The notes under the pieces: model-generated
Told to the model about the DNA's origin: nothing
Databases searched by the model: none
Seen by the model: only the letters and a program-made list of their open reading frames with translations
Shown: positions 41,312-52,200 of the stretch, piece after piece
Layout: every line of letters begins with the position of its first letter
How positions within the stretch are numbered: position 1 is the stretch's first letter
Translations under genes and position numbers: made by a program
Assembly: GCA_937770485.1 (NCBI GenBank)
Contig: CALJHX010000019.1
Location: 1-64,000 of the forward strand
Length of the DNA stretch: 64,000 nt
Direction of reading: 5' to 3'
Source: an uncultured Verrucomicrobiae bacterium
GTDB taxonomy: Bacteria > Verrucomicrobiota > Verrucomicrobiia > Limisphaerales > UBA1096

Positions 41312-41779
41312 TCAGTTACCCTTCGGATAGTTGAACGCTATGTTTCGATAGACCGTGCCCCGAACGCTCACCTCTGGCAAGACCGCATCGAACGACCCTG
41401 CGCCAGCCAGCCAATCGGCCCTGGCCACGAACTGTGACGTGTCGCCGACGGTCTCGCCGGTGCCGGCGTTGGCCACCGCCGCGAAGATCAGCTTGGCCTC
41501 ACCATCCGGCAGCTTGGCCAAGACCACGAACGACTCCGCCTTGATGCGTAGATACTGCTCCATGTGCGGCTTGAAAAACCAGGCAGTGACCGTTCCCGCC
41601 TCAGCATCCACCAGAAACTCGATGTGCGCCTCCTCGTCACCCAACGTCACACCAGCGCCACCATGCGGCGGATCGTGATGGTGCGGCCCGGCTTCCGAGT
41701 GGTCGTGGCCACCGCCGCACCCCGCTTGGCCAAGCGCAACCAAGGATGCGAGAATCATCCAACATATCAACTTAATCAT
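41312..41779 (-). CDS. His-rich exported lipoprotein
   Basis: Lipobox LGQAGC (Cys21), followed at once by a histidine-rich stretch (GGGHDHSEAGPHHHDPPHGG) that should bind metal. The rest (residues 45-155) is a compact beta domain. Its place between an ABC permease and the DUF3299 gene suggests a shared periplasmic metal or lipid-related function. Otherwise not recognised. Confidence 0.85.
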   Translation of the reverse strand: MIKLICWMILASLVALGQAGCGGGHDHSEAGPHHHDPPHGGAGVTLGDEEAHIEFLVDAEAGTVTAWFFKPHMEQYLRIKAESFVVLAKLPDGEAKLIFAAVANAGTGETVGDTSQFVARADWLAGAGSFDAVLPEVSVRGTVYRNIAFNYPKGN

Positions 41780-41782
41780 CGC

Positions 41783-42978
41783 TCAGGAAATGGGGGTCAG
41801 GTTTTCGGCCACATCAGTGCGGTACGCCTTGGCCGCCGGGACCAGCCCGGCCAACGCGCCCAGACCCAGCATCGCCAACGGTGCCCAGACCATCACTGGT
41901 TGAAACTCCAGCGGGTTGAGCACAATGCCGGTTTCCTGGCGGATAAACCAGGCGGCAGCGCTCATGATCACATAATACACCCCAAACCCGGCCACCGCGC
42001 CCAGCGCCGCAATGCCGCTGGCCTCCAGCACTACGATGGCAAAAATCGTCGATCGACGGGCGCCCAGCGCTCGCAGAATCGCGATCTCACGGCGGCGCTC
42101 GTTCATCGAGTTGTAGATGCTTGCGAGGATCGATCCCGCCGCCACCAGCGCCACGAGAAACGCCACGGCCCGGAGCACCATCTCGACCGGGGCAATCTTG
42201 TTGAACAGCTTCGACATTGTATCGGCGATGGGCCAGGCGAACGTCATCACGTCGCCCTGCATGTTGAACTCCTGGTTCATCATCATGCCGCTGCTTTTGC
42301 CGCGCAGTTTCACCAGCACGGCGCTCACGTCCGACGCCGTCTCGGCGTTATGCCCCTCCATGTTTTGCAACCCGGCGATCGGGATCCAGATCACCCGGTC
42401 CGCCGGCGTGTTGCTCTGTTCCATGACACCCGACACGACATACGTCTCCGCATGCTGTTTGTTCTTCTCAAAAATCAGGCCATGATACGGATGAAACGTG
42501 TCGCCTACTTTCAGCTTAAGCCGTTCGGCGGCGAAACTACCCACCACCGCTTGTTTCTTACTCGGGTTGAACAGGTAACCGGAACGCACGGCGTACTTTT
42601 TGCCTTCGCGATACTCAACATCGAACAGATTCGTCGTCACGCCGACCAAGCGGTAACCGTAGTAATTATCCCCTACCGCGATCGGCACTGCAGTAGCCAC
42701 GCGCCGGTCGTCGGCGATCCGTTCGTACTGCACCCACGACAGGTTGCCCGGCGACGACTCGAGATGAAAAATGGAGTTAAGCACGAGTTGCAGCTTGGAA
42801 CCGCGCGCGCCAAACACGCCGTCAAAGCCGGAGTCAACCCCTGTAAAGTTTGCGCGTGCTTGATCCTTGACCACCCACACGCTCATCAGCAGTCCACTGG
42901 CCAGCGCAATCGAGAATGCGGTGATCACCGTGGACAGCATGTGCTGCCGCAGGCTGCGCAGGACGATTTGCAACAGGC

Positions 42979-42982
<4 letters not shown>
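41783..42982 (-). CDS. ABC transporter permease, FtsX/MacB type
   Basis: Start: GTG at 42982, which overlaps the stop of the upstream ATPase gene (GTGA). It has one N-terminal membrane helix, a periplasmic MacB_PCD-like domain, and three C-terminal helices of the FtsX type, including SIYNSMNERRREIAILRALGARRSTIF. This permease class does not import solutes but extrudes or moves lipoproteins, lipids or peptides, or acts mechanically. A longer frame starting at 43009 overlaps the ATPase gene and is not preferred. Confidence 0.92.
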
Positions 42983-43671
<689 letters not shown>

Positions 43672-43687
43672 CAGCGCGAGGATCCAG

Positions 43688-43766
43688 TTTCAAGTTTCAA
43701 GTTTCAAGTTTTCATTAGAAATAAACGCAGAGAGCGGGGAGGCGCGGAGGGCCATCAGAGAGAAAT
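43688..43766. repeat. Dispersed intergenic repeat, locus 3
   Basis: Tandem TTTCAAG heptamers (43688-43712) followed by AACGCAGAGAGCGGGGAGG (43724-43742) upstream of the ABC operon. Same components as at 5.8 and 22.9 kb; the CACGGAT piece is not seen here. Confidence 0.6.
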
Positions 43767-43838
43767 CCCAGCTTCTTCCTGTTGATTCGCGGTTTTAAGA
43801 AGTTTCCGGTCTCAAGTGGGCAAAGGCCGCTTGGGCAC

Positions 43839-43869
43839 AAAAAAAGCCCTTCCAAAACGGAAGGGCTTT
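43839..43869 (-). terminator. Rho-independent terminator of the porin gene
   Basis: AAAGCCCTTCC pairs perfectly with GGAAGGGCTTT (5-base loop); on the minus strand a run of U follows from the A-tract 43839-43845. Confidence 0.92.
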
Positions 43870-43893
43870 GTAATCCAACTTGGTTGGATTAAA

Positions 43894-44934
43894 TTAGAAT
43901 TGGTAGAACAGATTTAAACCAAGCCCATTACTTGAGCCATGGTCTCTATCGCCCGTTTCATTGTTGAGCTCCAAACGAGTTAGAACATTATCCCATATGG
44001 AATATCCCAAGGTAGCTGTCCACATAGAGGTAGAATCTCCATCGGTGCCATCGAGGGTGTCATAACGAAGAGCCAATGAAATACTATCACTAGTATCCCA
44101 AACCGCGTAAAGGGCAACTGCATCAGCTTCATCGCCAGCTTCACCCGCATACTCACGATCGTCGTAAGAAACTCCCAACGAAACTCCCTCTATTGGACTA
44201 GCCATAGAAGCGCCAACATAGAAGAGCGTATCCTCGTCGTCACCAGTACCCTCTGTATAACCAACGTAAGCTGTACTACCAGCTAGGAAGCCCAAGCTGT
44301 CAGGTGCAGTGATCGAAAGACCCGCAAGTAGCGCGAAGTCGGTTGTGTCTCCGTTGTGAAGACCACTAGTGGAGTCAAAGGCATTAGCCAATCCAATAGA
44401 CGCATCTATACCATCAACCAAGGACGTAGAGACCAATAAACCAGTGTGGGTGAACGGCTCCAAATCATAACCGTAAGAACGGCTAACATTTGGGTTAGAA
44501 CCACTAGCTTCAACCTCGTAGCCAACAATTGTGTCAAACAGACCTAAGGTCAGATCAACCCCATTGCCAAATGGCAGGTTCAAACCAATATTGGCGTTCT
44601 TGATGTGGAAGTCATCTCCCTCAGTTGAGAAGTCGGCAGCACGTTGACCCAATAGCAACTCCACATTGAAGCCTGCATTGTAGTCGCCATCACCAAGCGG
44701 GCTACTGATAGCCAAGCTTGCGCCGTTTGCGTTGAATCCTTCATCACCTGTATGATGGCTATCAGCCAATTTATTACCTGAGCTAAGGCTTCCATTATAA
44801 GAAGCCTCAACTGAGCCGCTAATGACGGTTGACGACATAGCCGTCAACACGCTGTTTTCCTCTGCCTGAGCAGTCGAAGCGAGACTGACAACGCCAGCGG
44901 CGGCCAGACCCATAGTCCATTTGTTCATTTTCAT
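43894..44934 (-). CDS. Outer-membrane porin (BBP2/TorF-like beta-barrel)
   Basis: Signal peptide MKMNKWTMGLAAAGVVSLASTAQA. The mature protein is made of alternating amphipathic strands rich in Gly/Asn/Asp turns (GSVEASYNGSLSSGN, FNVELLLGQRAADF, NIGLNLPFGNGVDLTLGLF) and ends in a terminal aromatic residue (FYQF), typical for BAM recognition. It is an outer-membrane barrel of about 16 strands; the substrate cannot be read from sequence. The Shine-Dalgarno AGGAGGAA is strong. The gene has an AT-rich composition and strong terminator, as for a highly expressed gene. Confidence 0.88.
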   Translation of the reverse strand: MKMNKWTMGLAAAGVVSLASTAQAEENSVLTAMSSTVISGSVEASYNGSLSSGNKLADSHHTGDEGFNANGASLAISSPLGDGDYNAGFNVELLLGQRAADFSTEGDDFHIKNANIGLNLPFGNGVDLTLGLFDTIVGYEVEASGSNPNVSRSYGYDLEPFTHTGLLVSTSLVDGIDASIGLANAFDSTSGLHNGDTTDFALLAGLSITAPDSLGFLAGSTAYVGYTEGTGDDEDTLFYVGASMASPIEGVSLGVSYDDREYAGEAGDEADAVALYAVWDTSDSISLALRYDTLDGTDGDSTSMWTATLGYSIWDNVLTRLELNNETGDRDHGSSNGLGLNLFYQF

Positions 44935-44983
44935 TTTGTTCAGTTCCTCCTGAGAACTAGTTTGTTTTTGTTTACGTAAACCA

Positions 44984-45048
44984 CACCGGCTTTCACCGGT
45001 GCCTTGAGGGGTTACAACCGGTTACCCCTCGCACGCTCAGAAGAGCGT
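44984..45048 (-). promoter_or_regulatory. Hairpin-rich leader of the porin gene
   Basis: In the minus-strand transcript three perfect hairpins follow each other: ACGCTC-TTCT-GAGCGT, GAGGGGT...ACCCCTC (11-base loop containing AACCGGTT), and CACCGG-TGAAAG-CCGGTG, all 50-115 bases before the start codon. They may form a riboswitch-like or stabilising 5' structure. The rest of the gap up to 45410 is AT-rich and shows no gene; it must hold the porin and YgjP-like promoters, which I could not define. Confidence 0.45.
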
Positions 45049-45410
45049 ACTTGCCGTTAAAATTAGTGACGCGAATGAGTAGGGGCAAGCGTTTTTATTG
45101 GTTTTTTTACAGAAATGTAGGTTTTTTTTGTTCAAATACGCAAAATACAGTCAAAAAAGGAGTTTTCATGTCGAAAACCTGTTAATTTCTTGTGAATAAG
45201 AAGTTAAAAGATCTGCTCCTACAACAATTAGAAAATCACGTTCTAGTGGGGACACAACTTATTGTGCCTTCTATTGTCTGACACCACAACCAGCAGATTT
45301 GACTGATTATTTTTATAAAATATCTGGATAGTGTCAACAATGGGATTACCTCATTGCCTCCGGTTCATTGGCAATCTTGCAGTTGCGAGATAAATCCTTA
45401 ATTTGTCCGC

Positions 45411-46166
45411 GTGCAATTGGATTTTTTAGATGCCTTGCTGAAGCCGAGCACCGGAATTCATTCCATCTCTGAAACAGCCGTGATGATCGGCCAATCCAAG
45501 TTGCCGTTGTTATGCGTTCGTAATAAACGGGCAAAGCGCTACATCATCAGACTTCTACCGGAACGAGTGCTCCGGGTTACAATTCCCCGTGGTGGCTCCA
45601 GAAAGGAGGCGCTCCATTTTGTGTCAAAAAACTCTGCCTGGGTGGAAAAACAGTTCTTGTCCATGCGCCTTCAGGATTCATTTTTGCCGAACGATAAGAG
45701 CCAAGCAGTAGAAACGGTGCTCTTCAGAGGAAGGAGGGTACTGGCTCGTAGTGTGAGTGAGGATGAGAGCTTGGCCGGTTTCGCCAACCAACTTGACAGG
45801 AGCTTCAGTGTAACAGGGAGTTCTCTCCGTGACGCAGTGGAGACAATGCTGCATCGCTTGGCCAAGGTGGAACTCCCCGAGACCACTTTCCGCTTGGCCA
45901 AGGTTCACGGGTTCTATCCTGGGCGAGTAACCATCCGAAGCCAGAAGACCCGCTGGGGCTCATGCTCCAGTACGGGTGCCATCTCTCTAAACTGGCGGTT
46001 GATTCAAGTGCCAGCTTTTGTCCGGGATTATGTCATCCTCCACGAGTTGGTTCATCTCCATCATTTGGATCATTCTACACGGTTTTGGGAGCGATTGGCC
46101 AAGACTTGCCCAAATCTCAATGCTGCCGAAGCATGGCTCAAGCTGCACGGCAACAGGATCTGCTAA
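45411..46166 (+). CDS. YgjP-type (DUF45/M48-like) metallopeptidase
   Basis: 251 residues from GTG 45411. The N-terminal part has RNKRAKRYIIRLLPERVLRVTIPRGGSRKEAL (landmarks AKRYIIRL, RVTIPRG). The family centre is SQKTRWGSCSSTGAISLNWRL, and the zinc site HELVH (His211, Glu212, His215) with LHHLDHS after it. These features define the YgjP family, which is SprT-like; UTP pyrophosphatase activity has been suggested for it. Three TTGGCCAA words are in the gene. Confidence 0.93.
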   Translation: MQLDFLDALLKPSTGIHSISETAVMIGQSKLPLLCVRNKRAKRYIIRLLPERVLRVTIPRGGSRKEALHFVSKNSAWVEKQFLSMRLQDSFLPNDKSQAVETVLFRGRRVLARSVSEDESLAGFANQLDRSFSVTGSSLRDAVETMLHRLAKVELPETTFRLAKVHGFYPGRVTIRSQKTRWGSCSSTGAISLNWRLIQVPAFVRDYVILHELVHLHHLDHSTRFWERLAKTCPNLNAAEAWLKLHGNRIC

Positions 46167-46210
46167 GGTTCAACCGGGTGGTGTTGCCCTTGGACAGAAG
46201 TAGACTGGGC

Positions 46211-46241
46211 AAAAAAAACACCCGGATGAGTCATCCGGGTG
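46211..46241 (-). terminator. Rho-independent terminator of the giant MBG gene
   Basis: CACCCGGATGA pairs perfectly with TCATCCGGGTG (1-base centre); on the minus strand TTTTTTTT follows. It sits 25 bp past the stop at 46266, which supports 46266 and not 46660 as the true gene end. Confidence 0.93.
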
Positions 46242-46265
46242 CTTCGTTTAATTTCTACTAGAGCT

Positions 46266-49200
46266 TTATTCCTTTACGCGAACCAAGCGGAAGAAGGCCT
46301 TTGTTCCGCAATTCTTCTCAACGTGGATTCCTTTACCCACTGTGGATGGAATGGACTCCCAAGCGCCGCCCCTGCAGTCGCTATTACGCTCCAGTATCAA
46401 GCCGGGTGAACCAGGCCAGATCACATAAAGGTCTTCGCCCCTCTGGAATATCTGGTTCACTGCCATCTTGGCAATATCCGATTCTCCGATCGCAGGTGCT
46501 GAATAAAGAGTGTAGGTCCAACTCCTGGTCAGTACGCGGTCTCCGCCCACCGGCTCAAAACTAAAAGTCACGTTCATTGCATTGTCAGCTCCGGGTGCCA
46601 ATGTATCGTATCCGAGGAACAAACCAGGGATGGTGTTTTGGTCACCATTTTCAACTAGATCAACAATGGCCTGCATCGCCTCGTATAGTGGTTTTCTTTG
46701 TAGCATTTGCCGTTACATCTACTCCATTGATGAGGATCGAAGCTGTTGCAAGGTCAATTTTATCCCACCCATCCTTCAATAGTCCTCCGCCAAGTGACCA
46801 AATTTTGACTTGGTGGGTGATGGCTGATGTGGTCGAGCCCGCGGCGGGGGATTTCAGTATAATGCTCGGCATTGCGAACACCTTGACCTCAGCAGATTCC
46901 TCCGCAGTGGCGCCATTGGAAGCAGTTATAACAACGGAGTAACTACCCGCTGTATCTTTTTTAACATTGCTCAACACGTAGTTTGCACCAGTCTTGCCGT
47001 CAATGTTGGCTCCGTCTTTCTTCCACTGATAAGTAATATCCCCAGGACCATAGCCAACAGCACTGAGAGTGACTGACTCGCCTGCTTCAAGTTCCGAACT
47101 GATCGGGGTGGTCGTAAATCCGGATTCCATCACCCAGTCAATCGCCTGCTCAACTTTAGCAGCATCAGCTGAAGAGGAGAGAAAAGCCCTCCGATCCGGA
47201 ACAGTCGTACCGCTTGGCAGTGACGATCCTTCTAAGAATGTAGATCCATCAGCAACACCCCAGTCTGTCTGGAGGCCTGTGTTGACTACCACAACCGGAA
47301 GACTCGCTGACTCGAGGAAGTTAACGTCAACACCCGCAGTAACCTTGGCACCGAAATTATCGATCAACTCCGAATCAGTATCTCTGTAAGTTCTCCAAGC
47401 TTGAGCAACCAGTCTAGCGTTGAAATCTGAACCCTCATTAACACTGCTAGTCTGGTAAGTCGCCCAACCGGCTTCATCCTTTTGCCAGAAATCATCTAGA
47501 CTGCTGCCGACGACATCGATACCACCCAGAACAAGAGCGGCCCTGTTACCAACGTTGAGCTCATTTCCGCTCACCCCGGTGAACTCAACAGTCCAAGTCA
47601 CCGTGTCTGGCAAATCCACCTTGATCCCGGATACCCGGTAGGTGTTCAAGCCTGCTGACAAAGTAATCGGGTCACTCGTAAATAAGAGTGTTCCTGGAGT
47701 CTTTGAATCATAGTTTGCCGTAGCATTCTCTCCATCATTGGCATAAACACGCAATGTCGCGAAAGGAGGCGGCAACGCTGTGACAGCTTCCACGCCAACA
47801 ACAGCTTCTACTGCATCCACTGCATCCACTGCCACTACTGCCACCACCTCTTCCACCGCTGCTTTTGCTGGCGATTTTAAGTCACCAACATTCTTACCCG
47901 CCGGCAAAGTAGCAGCATTTAAATAATAAGTTGCTTCGACAGCTGCAGATGCTGCCACTGCTGTTACTCCTACCACAGCTTCTACTGCTGTCACTGCTGC
48001 CACTGCTGTCACTGCTGCCACTGCTGCACGTGGAGCAGGAGATGAAGTGATCTCTGCGTAGGCCTCGAATTCAATCTCATTCAGCGAACGACCGCTCCCA
48101 GCTAGATTGATTTCATCGCCAAACTCAGTTCCAGTCTTGTAATAAGCCTCATAAACCCCTTGTGTAGAGTTGTAAATTACATCCCCACTATTGATCCAGA
48201 AATCGTCGAAACTGGATCCAGTCGTGACAGGATTATTATAGACCAAACCAGCGCGATCGCCTTCTGTATTGGCCACACCCGAAAATTGAACAGTCCAAGT
48301 GATCGTGTCAGGCACTTCTATTAGAAGATCACTCACATTCACACTATTGAAGCCTGCCGCTATTGCAAATGGATCACTCTCATAAAGCATCGTTCCTGGT
48401 TGCTTACTGACAGAAGTAGGATTCCCTCCGTCGTTGGCATAAATCCGGACAACGGCTTTCTCATCACCTTCAGCTGTGAAGTCACCGAAATACTCAAAGG
48501 ACAAACTGTCGAGCAAGCGGTTATTTAACCCCAATTTCACCTCGTCACCGAACTCCTTGACGCTAGCAAAATAGGCACCAACTGTGGCGGTGTTCTCGTA
48601 AACCGTTGCACCGGCGGTGGCAACACTAGGCGAAACAACAACCATGAGCCTACCATCAAGTGTCGCTAAACTAGTACTGGCGGCGGTGGCCGTCACCACA
48701 TCGTAACCCTTGGATGAAAGTATACCCTTAATTGCCGAGTCGCTGGCAGACAAGGCGTCCACTCCGGTAACCAGTACAACCTCATCACCTCGGGCACTCA
48801 CCTTAACCACGTAGCTGATTTCCTTGTAACGATCCTTCGCTAAGGCAGTCGCATCAGTTGCAATCATCTTATAGGTTCCTGAATTACCTGCTTGCACAGA
48901 CCCCAAGTCCAAGGAAACGGATGTAGCCCCTTCAATAGCAGCGTCGTTTTTGTACCACTGAATCGTAATGTTCTCACCTGACACTCTACCGTTAAGAACT
49001 GTAGAATCACCAACCGTAGCTTCAACATCACCTCCAACATCGATGATCGAAAAACTACTAACCCAATTAACCGCAGCAACCAACAAGGCGCCACCTTCAG
49101 CCGTCATATTGCCTAGATCAGCTGTCTGGATAGCAAGATTCACTCTTCTGCCCGCTGCTTCAATCCCACCAGCCATTGAAGAACCTGTGTCGTATCCGTA

Positions 49201-52200
49201 AACCCCAGCCTGATGTGATGCACTACCCGCTGTGGCAATTATTACTGCTGATGCGCTGGGAGTACCCCAATTAAGGGTACCTGCTGAACTGAGAATCGTC
49301 TGTGCCCCGGCAGCAACTCCGCCGGCTAGTGGATGATCAGCGTCAACAATTACAATCTGGCTAGCGGTACTAATAGTTCCCGCAAGTTCATCTCGTGTAC
49401 CAATAAAACCTAAGGCATACTGAGCTGAACCGTCTAAGTTAATGACAGGAGCTGTGGTCCCAGCATATTTTCCAGCCCATGTGTCATCCTTCAAACTTGA
49501 AGAAATCACAACAAAAGAATAGTGCCTTGGGTCAATACCATTCATTTCATAATTGGGGCCTTGATATGATACATTGTGACCTTGCGACTCAAGTAAAGCT
49601 CCAAGAGCATAGTCAGCTAGAGTTGTATCAGAGGGATTCGTAACATCTCTAGGCTCTTCAGAAATACTGTTATCAATCAACTCAACTTCTGCGATCTGCA
49701 TACAGCAAGTACTAGCTCCAGCTGTTGTCGGGAAGATCAACTCGTAGGTCGTGTAGGCCACATCATTTAAGAATGAAACCTCCTGGCGCTCGAAACGCTC
49801 ACCAAAGGCGGGAACATCTCCAGAGGCTATCTCGGTAAATGTTACACCATCGTCATTGGAACCCGACAAAACAAAGGTCGCTGGGTCTCGATCAGGCCCA
49901 TCATTTGCCGAAGTCAGCCCCAAACTGGTCACCACCCCACCTCCGGTGGTTATGGTCAAACCAGACGGGCTGTCATTTGCTCCATCATTATTAAGATACT
50001 TAGTTGAAGTATCGTTATCGATCGCAAGTCCGGCATGCTCACCAGCCGGGTGATTATCTGATGATGGGACAACTGTTACAGGTAAACTACCCACCACTAC
50101 CAACACTTCATTTCCGCGCTCCGAAACTATGATTTTTTTACGTCTCTGGTTTGAGCTATTGAAATTCTTTGCAGTCACGGAATAAAAACCGGACTGATCA
50201 ATTCCAATATCGTTAATCACTAATGTGTTTGAAGAACCGCTCTGGATGATATCACCCGCAAATTTCCACTCATAATCAATTAAATCTCCGGTGGCTGTCG
50301 CGGTCAAAGTAACCTTGTCCCCATTAATCGGCTTAGTATTTGAGACTACAAAACTTGTTATTTTTGCCTCGGCCGCGGTTTTAATCTTCATTGTTCCATT
50401 CACATAGCTGACCACATAATTTGTCGCAACTGCGCCGGATGGAACAATCGAGTAATCACCTGGAACAGTGTTGTCGGCAACCGTCGAAAGCGAAGGAACC
50501 GTAGTAAACACAGTCGCATCATCATCGTTTAGCAAACCTGAAACAGTATAACTCAAATCAGGGAGTGCTAGGGTCTCTAATACCTCTTTGTTATCTCCAC
50601 TGACTGTTAGGACTGCAGAATCGATGGAAAGTTTCCCTACTACATTAGTCACTGCGTAGTTAGCTGCATCTGCCCCGACAGGCAAGATGTCGTAATCTCC
50701 AACTCCTGTCGCAGCATTAACATCAATACTCCCGCTGGGTTCTGATGTCAGTATGCTGGAATCTTCACCATTCACAAACCCTGCATACGTATAGACAATT
50801 GTTTTGGCCGGTGTCAGGAAAGTACCCGGTATAGGTAAACCATCGTTTACAGGGGTTGGCTCACCACTCTTGTTCCAGGCTACAGAGAAGTTGTCCCCTC
50901 CTCCACCTTCCTTCATTAGTCCACGCACATAGTAGGATTTACCGGCCTCAAGAATAATAGGCAAAGAAGCGTTCTCAAGTCGTGGGCCGGTTAAATTCAG
51001 TTCAACTGAATCTCCAGCTTCGATTGCCCCGCTTACCGTATAAGTTACTACTTGCGCCTTGGCTGCCACAGCTGCAACTCCTGTAACTGCCTCTACTCCC
51101 TCCACAGCTGCCACCGCTGCAACTGCCTCTATTGCAGGTGTTTTTATATCACCAACACTTTTACCTGCTGGCAATGTAGCAGCATTTAAATAATAAGTTG
51201 CTTCGACACCTCGAACTGCAGCTACTGCTGCTACTGCAGTCACAGCTTCTACTGCTACCACTCCCTCCACTGCTGCAGCTGCTTCAGTTGTAGTGGCCAA
51301 AACAACAATTGGTCCAGTTACCTTAATTAACTCAACTTCTGCGATCTGCATACAGCAGGTGCTCGCTCCCGCTGTTGTCGGGAAGATCAACTCATAGGTC
51401 GTGTAGGCCACATCATTTGCGAAGGATACCTCCTGGCGCTCGAAACGATCACCAAAGGCGGGAACATCTCCCGAGGCTATCTCGGTAAAGGTTACCCCTC
51501 CGTCATTTGATCCTGATAACACAAAGGTCGCCGGGTCCCGCTCAGGCCCATCATTGGCGGAAGTCAACCCCAAACTGGTCACCACCCCACCACCGGTGGT
51601 AATAGTTAAACCAGACGGGCTGTCATTCGCTCCATCAAAGTTAAGATACTTTGTTGACGAGTCGTTATCGATCGCAAATCCGGCATGTTCACCAGCAGGG
51701 TGATTGTCTGATGATGGCACAACTGTGTCACCAGGCGATGTTATGTCCGTATGGGTGTCATCGCTTCCTGCCATTGTCGACCTGGAATCAATGGAGATAA
51801 TACTGTTGGCTTTATCTCCTGTGATGGTAACCACTCCTTCAGATGAAGTAGCCGTCACGCTAGCACTGGTATCACTGCTTCCTACATTTATTGCAGCAGC
51901 AATAGCGGCAGCCAGACCAGTAGCATCAAGTTCTACAACTTCAGCCACAGCTGCTACAGCATCAACTGCTGCCACAGCCGCTACTGCAGCTGTCTTTACG
52001 TCACCAACTGCCTTACCATCTGGAATTACATCTCCTTCAACGTATAAAACTTCAGCAACTGCTGCAACTGCTGCAACTGCTGCAATTGCTTCAACTGCAG
52101 GTGCAGCTGCAGGAGCGGTTACACTGATCGTATCTTTATCCACTTTCCCGCGACGATCGGTCCCTGCAAAACTTCTGACCCCGTTCCACTGTGGTTCATT

